The notes under the pieces are model-generated. The model worked only from the letters and a program-made list of their open reading frames with translations. It searched no databases and was not told where the DNA came from. DNA of 64,000 nucleotides from Nocardia vinacea NBRC 16497 (GTDB lineage Bacteria; Actinomycetota; Actinomycetes; Mycobacteriales; Mycobacteriaceae), in the NCBI RefSeq assembly GCF_000308835.1, contig NZ_BAGN01000429.1:62001-126000 (forward strand). Direction: 5' to 3'. Position numbers and translations under genes: made by a program. Below, in pieces: positions 16,892-25,126 of this stretch; within the stretch, counting starts at the first letter, position 1; each line of letters starts with the position of its first letter.

Positions 16892-18018
16892 ACCTGGAAT
16901 TCACCGAAGAGCAAGTGGCCTTGCGCGACCTGGTTCGTCGCTTCCTTTCCGAAAAGGCGTCGATCACCGAACATGTGCGCACGATGCTCGACCATCCCAC
17001 CGGCACCACGCAGCCGCTGTGGCAGGGCCTGGCCGACCTCGACGTCACCGGCCTGCTCGTCCCGCAGGATTACGGCGGCGCAGGCGCCACCATGGTGGAA
17101 GCCGGAATCGTGCTCGAAGAAATGGGTCGCGCACTGGATCCGGGGCCGTGGCAATCCACCGCGGTCGCCGCGACCCGAACCCTGGCCCGGCTCAACGCGA
17201 CCGAGCACGCGGCCGATGTGCTGACAGGCATCGCCGACGGATCGGTGACCGCCACGGTCTGCTTGCCGCACGCACAAGACGTCGTCGCGACTGCGCTCGG
17301 CACCGACTCGTTGGTGACCGGCACATTCACCGCGGTACCCGATGCGGCGGCCGCGAACGTGCTGCTGGTACCCGTCCCGACGGCAACGCGCATATCGTTG
17401 TTCGTCGTCGAAATACCTTCGGCCGGCTTGGAAATCACGCCCCAACCCACCGTGGACCGGACCCGCAAGCAATTTCGGGTGACTCTGGTGAACACGCCCG
17501 CTCGACACCTCGGCACCGCGCCGACGGCGGGCCTCGCGGCAGTGATCGACGACGTTCTCATCGCATCGGCCGCCGACGCTCTCGGTGCGGCACAACGCAT
17601 TCTGGAACTGAGCGTCGACCATGCCAGGACCCGTCAGCAATTCGGCCGCCCGATCGGCGCATTCCAGGCGGTTCAGCACCTGTGCGTCGACATGTTCGAA
17701 ACCGTGGAATTGGCTCGCGGCGGCGTGCTGCGCGCACTGTGGGCCGCCGATTTCGCCTCGGACGAGCACCGGCACCTGGCGGCAATCCGCACCAAGGCCT
17801 TCGCCGGCCGACTCGCGACCGTCGGCGAAGCCGCGATCCAGATCTTCGGCGGCATCGGCTTCACCTGGGAACACGACGCCCATCTCTACCTGGAGCGGCT
17901 ACTGAGCTGGAGCGCGTTCCTCGGTGGACCAGACCGGTACCTGCGGGAGATCGGATCACACGTCGCCCGGGGCCGTCAACGGACGGCTACACCGCGCAGC
18001 ACGGTATCGCGTGCGTGA
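16888..18018 (+). CDS. Acyl-CoA dehydrogenase, second of a pair
   Basis: A 376-residue partner of the previous gene. Seen: MNLEFTEEQVALRDLVRRFL, LVPQDYGGAGATMVE, RQQFGRPIGAFQAVQH near residue 250 and IQIFGGIGFTWEHDAHLYLE near 317, which carries the Glu region of this subgroup. The middle FAD region is degenerate compared with the first gene, as in heterotetrameric dehydrogenases where each chain keeps only part of the sites. The start at 16888 is fixed by the ATGA overlap. Its 3' end overlaps the convergent double-TetR gene by 43 bp. Confidence 0.92.
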   Translation: MNLEFTEEQVALRDLVRRFLSEKASITEHVRTMLDHPTGTTQPLWQGLADLDVTGLLVPQDYGGAGATMVEAGIVLEEMGRALDPGPWQSTAVAATRTLARLNATEHAADVLTGIADGSVTATVCLPHAQDVVATALGTDSLVTGTFTAVPDAAAANVLLVPVPTATRISLFVVEIPSAGLEITPQPTVDRTRKQFRVTLVNTPARHLGTAPTAGLAAVIDDVLIASAADALGAAQRILELSVDHARTRQQFGRPIGAFQAVQHLCVDMFETVELARGGVLRALWAADFASDEHRHLAAIRTKAFAGRLATVGEAAIQIFGGIGFTWEHDAHLYLERLLSWSAFLGGPDRYLREIGSHVARGRQRTATPRSTVSRA

Positions 18019-19253
18019 ATGAGCGCGGCGCGCTTACCTATCCGGCGGACGATTCCCTCGGGCATCCAGGTCAATTCCAGGACGCATCGCGCGGTCAGTT
18101 CGGCCGCCGGGTTGGCGAGGCGGATCTCCCCCTGCTCGGCACCGGTGCCGAGCAGGGTCCGCAACTGCCGAAGCACCGCCGGAAACGACATTCCGGGATT
18201 GCTCACCTCGGGCGGCGACTGACGTAGCCAGGTCAATTGGATCTTGAACTCGTCATTGAACCGGTCCACGACATTGATGTGCAGCCAGGCCAGCGCGTCG
18301 AGCTTCTGGACAGCGGTCGAATCGGAGCTGAGCGCGGCCTCCCAGCCCGCGACGGTCTTCCTCGAAAACGAGCTCATGATCGAGGCGAGCAGTTCCTCTT
18401 TGGAGCCGACCGCCCGATAGACGGACCCGATGCTCATGCCCGCGGCCGCGGCGATATCTCGGATCGTGGTGACCTCATAGCCGCGGCGGCCGAATTCCGT
18501 CCGCGCGACCTGACGGATCAAGGCAACCTTGCTTTCCGCGTCGGCCTCGTCCGTCTCGTTCCACAGTCGGATGACTCGATCGACCGCGACCAAAGCATCC
18601 GACTTATCCAATTCGCCGTTCTCCGGCGACGCCGTGGCCACACCGTACAGCAGGATCTCGCAGAACAGGTCGGCCACCCGATCGACCGCCGTGTAGCGGT
18701 GGAACAAATACAGGCCCACGTGCAGAAACGTCTGGCACATTCGATCGGCTAGCGTCACCAGATCGATACCCGGACGAATGAATCCGATCGACCGCCCGGC
18801 GCGCAGCGTCTCCAGCACGGCGAATTCGATCGCCGTCGCACCACGGCTGGTCAACCGCACCAGCTCGAGCCCGGCGCCCGCCGACGGCTCATAGAAGGTG
18901 AACTGCAGGGCGGCACTGTTTCGGGCGGCGCATTGTGCGATCGCCTTACCCAATTCGACGATATTATCCGGGGTGAATCGGGAACCTTTCAGGTCCGCTA
19001 GCGCCGTCTCCGCCACGAGATCGATTTCGGCGTGATAGCGCTGAACCAACTCGACGACGATGGCTTCTTTCGAACCGAAATGGTGATAGAGACTCTGCGG
19101 TTTGATACCGCATGCATCCGCTATTTCCTGCAGCGAGGTGCGCAAGCCGGAGGAGGCGAACAGGCGAGAGGCCGTCTCGAGAATTTCATCCTTTCGGCGG
19201 CCATCGGTCGACAACGCACCGACGCTCGTTTTCACCCCGTGCCCGACTCTCAC
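17976..19253 (-). CDS. Double-TetR transcriptional regulator, paralogue 2
   Basis: A 425-residue fusion of two TetR units. The first head is TSLQEIADACGIKPQSLYHH near residues 34-55, the second TTIRDIAAAAGMSIGSVYRA near 258-280. Both are nearly identical to those of the regulator at 4464, and the ligand domains also align along their length. It sits tail-to-tail with the acyl-CoA dehydrogenase operon, closing the cluster. No copy of the 17-bp motif was found upstream. It may recognise the same sites and compete with, or respond to another ligand than, its paralogue. Confidence 0.9.
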   Translation of the reverse strand: MRVGHGVKTSVGALSTDGRRKDEILETASRLFASSGLRTSLQEIADACGIKPQSLYHHFGSKEAIVVELVQRYHAEIDLVAETALADLKGSRFTPDNIVELGKAIAQCAARNSAALQFTFYEPSAGAGLELVRLTSRGATAIEFAVLETLRAGRSIGFIRPGIDLVTLADRMCQTFLHVGLYLFHRYTAVDRVADLFCEILLYGVATASPENGELDKSDALVAVDRVIRLWNETDEADAESKVALIRQVARTEFGRRGYEVTTIRDIAAAAGMSIGSVYRAVGSKEELLASIMSSFSRKTVAGWEAALSSDSTAVQKLDALAWLHINVVDRFNDEFKIQLTWLRQSPPEVSNPGMSFPAVLRQLRTLLGTGAEQGEIRLANPAAELTARCVLELTWMPEGIVRRIGKRAALIHARDTVLRGVAVR

Positions 19254-19286
19254 TTGCCCGAGCCTACCGGACGATGATTCGGGCTC

Positions 19287-19496
19287 CTACTCCTGATCGG
19301 CCATGTCATCGGATGCCGTAATGGCAAGTGTCGGACAGGAAGCCACCGCCGCTCGGATGTCCGGCCAGGCCTTGTCGTCGGGTGCCGGATCGATGACTTC
19401 GGACAGGTCGTCGTCACCGACTTCGAAAACGGTCGGCGCGATGGCCGCGCACAGCGCGTGCCCTTCGCATTTCTGCGGATCGACAGATATTTTCAT
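19287..19496 (-). CDS. [3Fe-4S]-type ferredoxin, P450 partner
   Basis: A 69-residue electron carrier. Cysteines are arranged as CEGHALC, six residues from first to last Cys, and a distant ASCPTLA, the single-cluster pattern of actinobacterial P450 ferredoxins. The start MKISVDPQKCEGH is at 19496; longer upstream readings lack support. It is the last gene of the P450-SDR-ferredoxin unit, 22 bp after the SDR, so it should reduce the P450 at 20306 and perhaps the ferredoxin-less P450s at 1739 and 14471. Confidence 0.93.
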   Translation of the reverse strand: MKISVDPQKCEGHALCAAIAPTVFEVGDDDLSEVIDPAPDDKAWPDIRAAVASCPTLAITASDDMADQE

Positions 19497-19518
19497 ACAT
19501 ATCTCCAAGCGTTTGTGC

Positions 19519-20277
19519 TCAGACGTACAAGCCGCCATTGACGCCGATGAGTTGCCCGGTGATGAAACCGGCCTGATCGGAGCACAGGAATTCACATGCG
19601 GCGGCCACATCCTCGGCGGTTCCGGCGCGACGCACCGGCGTCACCGCGGCAATCGCATCCAGACCGGGGAACCAGCCCGCCTTCGTCGCCTGGTGTGCCA
19701 TGGGTGTATCGATGATGGACGGCGGAATCGAGTTCACCGTGATGCCTTTCGGCGCCAACTCGGCGGACAACGCCTTCGTCAGGGCGATCACGCCGCCCTT
19801 GGACGCAATATAGTGAGCCATATTTGCGGCACCGGATTGTGCACTGGACGACGATATCGTGACAATCCGGCCCCACCCCGCCTCGATCATATCCGGGACG
19901 ACGGCTTGAATGCATGCGAAGGTGCCGGTGAGGTTTATCGCGATAATTCTTTCCCACTGTGTTCTCGTGATGTCGGTGACCGGGGTGTGCTCCTGAACAC
20001 CCGCGCTGGTGACGATTATCTGCACCGGACCGAATTCGCTGCGAACGCTCCCGATCGCCTCGGCGACCGAAATTTCATCGGCCACGTCCACCGCGTAGGT
20101 CAATACCTCGATGCCGACAAACCGCAATTCCGCGGCGACCTCGCCGAGCGCCTCGACATCGCGGTCGAACAAAGCCATGCGGTGCGGGCCTCGGGCTAAT
20201 TGCCGAGCTACTGCCGCCCCGATCCCGGACCCGGCTCCGGTCACAACGGCAACTCGTTTCGCTGTGTCCTGTGTCAT
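19519..20277 (-). CDS. Short-chain dehydrogenase/reductase
   Basis: A 252-residue classical SDR: TGAGSGIG near residue 14, NAG-equivalent TSAGVQEH, catalytic Ser in ISSSSAQSG, YIASK, and C-terminal FITGQLIGVNGGLYV. It uses NAD(P) and probably oxidises the alcohol formed by the P450 encoded just upstream (28-bp gap). The ATG at 20277 follows GAGGAG. Similar in style to 3-oxoacyl-ACP reductase or hydroxyacyl dehydrogenase SDRs, so a beta-hydroxyacyl substrate is an alternative. Confidence 0.92.
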   Translation of the reverse strand: MTQDTAKRVAVVTGAGSGIGAAVARQLARGPHRMALFDRDVEALGEVAAELRFVGIEVLTYAVDVADEISVAEAIGSVRSEFGPVQIIVTSAGVQEHTPVTDITRTQWERIIAINLTGTFACIQAVVPDMIEAGWGRIVTISSSSAQSGAANMAHYIASKGGVIALTKALSAELAPKGITVNSIPPSIIDTPMAHQATKAGWFPGLDAIAAVTPVRRAGTAEDVAAACEFLCSDQAGFITGQLIGVNGGLYV

Positions 20278-20305
20278 CACTGCTCCTCACCGATGCGAAA
20301 TGCGA

Positions 20306-21574
20306 TCAACCGACCGGGGCGAATTCCACATGCAATGCGCTGAGCCCGCGCAAGATGTACGTCGGCTCATATGTGTAGCGCCGGGCGTCGGCCGGGCCGT
20401 GCTCGGATTCGGAAATCCTGATATCGCGCCAGCGCTGCAGGATCCGCTCGAAGCTGATGCGCGTCTCCATCCGGGCGAGCGGGCCGCCGGGGCAGGTGTG
20501 GATGCCGCGTGCGAATGCGATGTGCTCACGCGCGTTCGCACGGTCGTAACGGAACTCGTGCGGATCCTCGAACCGGCTCGGTTCCCGATTGGCAGCACCA
20601 GGAGCCACCATGACCATGGTCCCGGCCGGAAGGTCGACGCCGCCGAGTTTCGTTGTCGTGCGGGCCAATCGGAAATCGCATTTGACCGGAGCCTCCATGC
20701 GCAGGCACTCCTCGACGAAACCCGGAATGGCCGAACTGTCCTCCCGCAGTATCTGCTGCAGGTCCGGCCGTTCGGCGAGTATGCGCAGACCGGATGTCAT
20801 CAGCTTGGCGGTGGTTTCCTGACCGGCGGCGAACAGGAAGGCGGCCAAATGGACGAGTTCGTCGACGGCGGGCAGTGCACCGTCCGGGAATTTCGCAGAG
20901 GACAAAGCGGTCAGCACGTCGCCACTCGGATTGCGGCGGCGCTCCTCGATGTAGGACGTGAACCGGTCGGCGAGAAATTCGAGCGGATTGCCTACCATCG
21001 CTTCGCTCTGCACGGCTCCCGGCGGTGTCTGCGACGCGAGTGCCTGCCGAAAGTCCGGATAGTCGCGTTCAGGTACACCGAGCAGATTCGCGATCACCAG
21101 CATCGCGAGCGGCTGTGCGTATTCGCGCAGGAATTCGAGCTCGGAGCGGGTGTCGAACTCATCGAGCAGCTGATCGGCCTGCCGCCACACGAATTCCTCG
21201 TTCTCCTTCAGCCGCCGCGGCGTGAACAGGGTTTTCAACAGGTCGCGTTGCGCGGTGTGCTCGGGCTGGTCGAAGGTCACCATGTGCTCGTGCAGGGGGA
21301 ATTTCTCCCGATGCTGTTCGATCAGCGGCCCGATATCGTCACCGGCCGGCTCGAATGGCAGCGGCGGGAAGGGACCCGTCGGCGCCACGCAACTCGAGAA
21401 CACCTGATGGTTGCGGTACACCTCCACCGCCTCGTCGTAGCCGGTCACCGCGACGACGCCGTGGTGTGGCTCGCGAAAAACCGGACATTGCGCACGCAAC
21501 GCGTCGAAGTACGGGTGCGGATCGACAACGGTCGACATGTCGGTGAAGAAATCGATTTCGTCGGACATGCTCAC
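20306..21574 (-). CDS. Cytochrome P450
   Basis: A 422-residue P450 with LFAAGQETTAKL near residue 250, EECLRMEAP (ExxR), and the heme loop FARGIHTCPGGPLAR with Cys near 360. The loop is of the HxCPG type, unlike the HxCLG loops at 1739 and 14471. GTG start at 21574 with AGGAG six bases upstream. First gene of the unit with SDR and ferredoxin. It is a clear paralogue of the P450 at 45918: both share the GPFPPLPFEP and RLKENEEF segments. A composite palindromic operator lies 75 bp upstream. Confidence 0.96.
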   Translation of the reverse strand: MSMSDEIDFFTDMSTVVDPHPYFDALRAQCPVFREPHHGVVAVTGYDEAVEVYRNHQVFSSCVAPTGPFPPLPFEPAGDDIGPLIEQHREKFPLHEHMVTFDQPEHTAQRDLLKTLFTPRRLKENEEFVWRQADQLLDEFDTRSELEFLREYAQPLAMLVIANLLGVPERDYPDFRQALASQTPPGAVQSEAMVGNPLEFLADRFTSYIEERRRNPSGDVLTALSSAKFPDGALPAVDELVHLAAFLFAAGQETTAKLMTSGLRILAERPDLQQILREDSSAIPGFVEECLRMEAPVKCDFRLARTTTKLGGVDLPAGTMVMVAPGAANREPSRFEDPHEFRYDRANAREHIAFARGIHTCPGGPLARMETRISFERILQRWRDIRISESEHGPADARRYTYEPTYILRGLSALHVEFAPVG

Positions 21575-21648
21575 GGCAGGCTCCTAGCGAGAAAAGCACC
21601 GCACGGCCCACCGGCCATCACGGGAGGACATCCCCGCCGGTCGAGGCC

Positions 21649-21695
21649 ATGCTAACCAAGTGCTCAGCATCAATTGCTGAGCACATGCTTAGCAC
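21649..21695. promoter_or_regulatory. Composite TetR operator, copy A
   Basis: A 47-bp site upstream of the P450 at 21574. The core is GTGCTCAGCA and TGCTGAGCAC (21660-21669 and 21675-21684), perfect 10-bp arms around five bases. It is flanked by ATGCTAACCA and CATGCTTAGCAC half-sites. Nearly identical to copy B on the other side of the TetR gene. Confidence 0.78.
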
Positions 21696-21762
21696 GCGCG
21701 GCCGAGCCCGGTCAAGGCATGCATCCAGTGCGCGGGCTGCCGTCGGCGATCAGCGGGCGGGG

Positions 21763-22359
21763 TTACTCGGGCACAGGCAGCGGACCGAACCGGTCCAGCT
21801 GCCGTTCGACGAACTCCGTCATCGCCGCATGCGCGCTCGTCATCCCGAACCCGTTCTCCAGGACCATGGTTCGAGACACACTCGCCATCACGAACGCCAC
21901 CACTGCGGCGGGCCACTCGGCGGAGTCGACGCCGTAGCGCTCGAGCAGCTTCTCCATCGCCGCGACCTCGGCCTCCCGGAAGCGCCTCGAATAGTCGGCA
22001 AGCGCGGCGCGCACCACTTTTCGATGGTTGGCCAGCGCGACGAACTCCGTCGTCAGCGCACCACTGGCCGCCGCCTCCAGGTTGAACTGCCACAGCGCAC
22101 GCAACGGATCCGGCGACTGCAGGGCGGCCGCCTGGCGCTTCAACCCCTCTTCGGCGCGCCGCTGGAAAACCGCGAGAAACAGGTCGTCCATCGTGCGGAA
22201 GTAGTAGTAGACGAGCTGATATTTCAGTCCGGCCTTGCGCGCGACACTGCGCGAACTCACTGCGGCATAGCCTTCTTCGAGCATCAGCTGCTCGGCCGCA
22301 TCCAGCAGTACGGCGCGATTCTTCGCATCGGGCGTACCGATCCTCCTCGGCGATGCCAT
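21763..22359 (-). CDS. TetR-family regulator
   Basis: A 198-residue single-unit TetR protein. The helix-turn-helix lies in VSSRSVARKAGLKYQLVYYY near residues 33-52. The ATG at 22359 has GGAGG eight bases upstream; an earlier in-frame start at 22386 is less well placed. The gene is bracketed by two nearly identical 47-bp palindromic sites: one before its own promoter and the divergent isomerase-like gene, the other before the P450 unit. It therefore probably controls itself and both neighbours. Ligand unknown. Confidence 0.92.
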   Translation of the reverse strand: MASPRRIGTPDAKNRAVLLDAAEQLMLEEGYAAVSSRSVARKAGLKYQLVYYYFRTMDDLFLAVFQRRAEEGLKRQAAALQSPDPLRALWQFNLEAAASGALTTEFVALANHRKVVRAALADYSRRFREAEVAAMEKLLERYGVDSAEWPAAVVAFVMASVSRTMVLENGFGMTSAHAAMTEFVERQLDRFGPLPVPE

Positions 22360-22435
22360 CACAACAACCTCCATAACCCTCGTCATCGACTCGACGTCGA
22401 CCTCGCCCGCAAGTGTTGACTACGCCGAACCCAAC

Positions 22436-22482
22436 ATGCTAACCATATGCTCAGCATTGCTCGCTGAGCACATGCTCAGCAC
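22436..22482. promoter_or_regulatory. Composite TetR operator, copy B
   Basis: Between the TetR gene and the divergent isomerase-like gene. The core TGCTCAGC / GCTGAGCA (22448-22455, 22463-22470) has the same 8-7-8 geometry as copy A, with the same flanking ATGCTAACCA and CATGCTCAGCAC half-sites. Confidence 0.78.
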
Positions 22483-22538
22483 GGGCCCCGTCGGCGGTGG
22501 TCACCGTACGCGCGGCCAGCCCCGAATCGAGGTAGACG

Positions 22539-23189
22539 ATGAGCGAAGCCGACGCAACGGAGCAGTTCGTCTTCGCCGCGGTCGCGGACGAGCGGCGGCG
22601 AATCGCGGATCTGCTCGACGAATTGGATGAAGCACAGTTGGCGACGCCGAGCCTCTGCGCGGGCTGGGATATCAAGACGGTGGCCGCACACCTGGTCAGT
22701 GTGCTCGCAGACAGTTTCTGGACGTTCCAATGGCGGACAGTGCGCCACCGGAGTCTGGCCGCTGGGATCGATGAGCTGGCACGGCGTCGCGCGCGGGAAC
22801 CGGCCGCGGAGATCGCCGACACACTGCGTCGCTGTGCCGATCGCCCGATCAGTCCGCCACTGTTCGGGCCACTCGACCCGCTGGCCGACATCGTGGTGCA
22901 CAGCGGCGACATCAGGATCCCGCTCGGCCTGCCCTTCGCTCCGGACCCGCGGCGGGCTGGTCTGGCGCTCGACTTCCTGACCGGACCCTGGCGGATCGGC
23001 TTCGTGCCGTTGGGCCGACTGCGCGGTATTCGCCTGTGCGCCACCGATATCGACCGGGCGTGGGGGCGGGGCGTTGAGCTTCGTGGGTCGGCGGCCGCTC
23101 TGCTCATGAGCGTCGGTGGCCGCACCGCACTGCTGCACGAGCTCGACGGCCCCGGCCTGTCACTGCTGCGCCGCCGGTTGTCCGGCTAG
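22539..23189 (+). CDS. Maleylpyruvate isomerase family protein (mycothiol-dependent type)
   Basis: A 216-residue member of the DinB-fold maleylpyruvate isomerase-like family, many of which use mycothiol. Seen: N-terminal four-helix segment with TPSLCAGWDIKTVAAHL, where the His region binds metal, and a later DIVVHSGDIRIPLG with the second metal-ligand region, then the C-terminal domain. GAGG lies before the ATG. It is divergent from the TetR gene and shares operator copy B. A broken second copy of its 3' third exists at 29400-29640. Substrate not inferred. Confidence 0.85.
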   Translation: MSEADATEQFVFAAVADERRRIADLLDELDEAQLATPSLCAGWDIKTVAAHLVSVLADSFWTFQWRTVRHRSLAAGIDELARRRAREPAAEIADTLRRCADRPISPPLFGPLDPLADIVVHSGDIRIPLGLPFAPDPRRAGLALDFLTGPWRIGFVPLGRLRGIRLCATDIDRAWGRGVELRGSAAALLMSVGGRTALLHELDGPGLSLLRRRLSG

Positions 23190-23382
23190 TTCGGCGGATC
23201 CGTGAGTATGGGCGGACAGCAGGGCGGAGTGCCGGGCATGGATACGCCGAACGGCTCCACCAATTGAGCCGCAGCCACGCACAGTCCATACGAGAAGGCA
23301 GGACCGGCTGTCGCCCGGCCTCCGCAGGTACTTTCCGGATCCGACGCGGCGAAAAATGCGCACAAGGGGCGAAAGTATCCGC

Positions 23383-24345
23383 TCAGGCCGGCTTCCGGCA
23401 GACCTCCGACGCGGTGGGCGGGTCGGCCCCGCGACGTGCGCAGGTCATCGCCGCGACGGTGGTGGCGTGATCGAGGACATCGGCGAGCTCCGATTTCGCG
23501 ATGTCGCGCAAGGCATTCCGCCGATCGGCACCGAGCAGATCGCGCCGGTACAGGCCCGCAAGCAACCCGGCCGAGAAGGCGTCACCGGCGCCCACGGTGT
23601 CGACTACCGGAACTTGTTTGCCCGACCGGTACATCGGCGTCGGGTCAGCGCCGGTCGCGGCGAGGCAGCCGTCGGGGCCGAGGGTCACGACCACCAGGGC
23701 GGGTCCGTGCGCAGCCCAGTCCACCAGGATGTCCTCCGGCGCAGTGTGCGGATACAGCCACGCGAGATCCTCGGCGCTGACCTTGATCACGTCGGCGAGC
23801 TGCAGCAGCACCTCGATACGCTCGCGGGCGATGGTGCGAGCCATCAAGCGCGGCCGGAAGTTCGGATCGTAGGAGATCGTCGCCGTCCGCCGGGCCCGTT
23901 CCACCAGGCGCAGCAGCGCCGCCGCACCGGGCGGGAGCATCATTGCCAGCGAACCGGTGTGCAGCGCTACCACCGCATCGTCGACGGCGTGCGCCAATTC
24001 GGCGTCGGTCCACTGCCAGTCCGCGGTGGCGTCGATGCGGAAGTCGTAGTGCGCTATACCCATCGCATCCACGTCGACCACCGCCAGGGAGGTCGGTTCG
24101 GCCGCGGCCACGACATGGTCCAGGCTGATATCGTTGTCCCGCAGGTATTTTCGAATCCGCCCCCCGAGCGGATCCGTGCCGAGGCGAGCCAGCATGCGCA
24201 CCGGCGTGCGCAACCGCGCCAGACCCACCGCGACATTGGCCGGACTGCCGCCCGGCACCGCCTGGAACTGCCCCGGCACCCCGGTCGGCATCAGGTCGAC
24301 GAGCGCCTCACCGGCGACCGCGACGATCCGCTCAGCTGCGGACAC
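23383..24345 (-). CDS. PfkB-family carbohydrate kinase
   Basis: Phosphorylates a sugar with ATP; 320 residues. Seen: N-terminal GGSPANVAVGLARL near residue 33 and the C-terminal ATP/anion-hole motif DTVGAGDAFSAGLLAG near 250, whose Asp is the catalytic base. Fructokinase-like overall. The GTG start overlaps the ABC ATPase by 14 bases. Last gene of the sugar-uptake operon, so it should phosphorylate the imported sugar. Sugar not determinable; fructose or a related ketose is the usual guess. Confidence 0.92.
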   Translation of the reverse strand: MSAAERIVAVAGEALVDLMPTGVPGQFQAVPGGSPANVAVGLARLRTPVRMLARLGTDPLGGRIRKYLRDNDISLDHVVAAAEPTSLAVVDVDAMGIAHYDFRIDATADWQWTDAELAHAVDDAVVALHTGSLAMMLPPGAAALLRLVERARRTATISYDPNFRPRLMARTIARERIEVLLQLADVIKVSAEDLAWLYPHTAPEDILVDWAAHGPALVVVTLGPDGCLAATGADPTPMYRSGKQVPVVDTVGAGDAFSAGLLAGLYRRDLLGADRRNALRDIAKSELADVLDHATTVAAMTCARRGADPPTASEVCRKPA

Positions 24346-25126
24346 GGTGCGTGTCCACCTCGGTGCCGGCCATCGCCCCGGTCATGATCGCGACCGCGTC
24401 GGACATGGAGAATTCGTGTGGTTCGATCACCGCCACCCGGCGGCCGAGTCGCTGAATGTGCACGCGGTCGGCGATCTCGAACACATTGGGCATATTGTGG
24501 CTGATCACGATCACGGCCAGGCCGCGGTCTCGGACCTCGTGAATCAGGTCCAGCACCATACCGGTCTCCTTGACCCCAAGCGCCGCGGTCGGCTCGTCCA
24601 TGATCACGACATGCCGGGCGAACGCCGCACTGCGCGCGACCGCCACGCCTTGCCGCTGTCCCCCGGACAGCGTTTCCACGGCCTGCTTCATGGACCGGAT
24701 GCCGATCTTCAGATTCGCCATGTGCTGCTGGGATTCTCGCACCATGCGGTCCTTGTCGATCATCCGGAACACCGATCCGAGAATGCCGCGGCGGCGCACT
24801 TCCCGGCCCAGGAACAGATTGTCGGCGATGTCGAGCGCGGGCGCGACCGCCAGATCCTGGTAGACGGTTTCGATGCCGGCACGGCGAGCGTCGACGGGCC
24901 GCCGGAAACGCACCCGCTTGCCGTCGAGGTAGATCTCGCCCTCGTCCGGGATCAGCGCACCCGACAGCGCCTTGATCAGGGTGGATTTCCCGGCGCCGTT
25001 GTCGCCTATCACCGCGAGAATCTCGTTCGGATACAGCTCGAAATCCGCCCCGTCGAGAGCGGTGACGTGGCCGTAGCGCTTCACCAATCCCTTCGCCTGC
25101 AACACCGGAGCCTGCTGTTCGCTCAC
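24332..25126 (-). CDS. Sugar ABC transporter ATP-binding protein
   Basis: Energises the CUT2-type (ribose/fructose-like) importer. 264 residues with a single ATPase domain, half of a typical RbsA. Walker A GDNGAGKST near residue 41, signature LSGGQRQGVAVARS near 143, Walker B VVIMDEPTAALG near 165, switch His in VIVISHNM. The ATG overlaps the permease stop (ATGA). Single-domain ATPases of this kind function as homodimers, as in FrcA. Confidence 0.95.
   Translation of the reverse strand: MSEQQAPVLQAKGLVKRYGHVTALDGADFELYPNEILAVIGDNGAGKSTLIKALSGALIPDEGEIYLDGKRVRFRRPVDARRAGIETVYQDLAVAPALDIADNLFLGREVRRRGILGSVFRMIDKDRMVRESQQHMANLKIGIRSMKQAVETLSGGQRQGVAVARSAAFARHVVIMDEPTAALGVKETGMVLDLIHEVRDRGLAVIVISHNMPNVFEIADRVHIQRLGRRVAVIEPHEFSMSDAVAIMTGAMAGTEVDTHRVRS

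Noticed and set aside
16207..17883. Long minus-strand frame opposite the two acyl-CoA dehydrogenases
   Set aside because: No domain, overlaps two clear genes; shadow frame.
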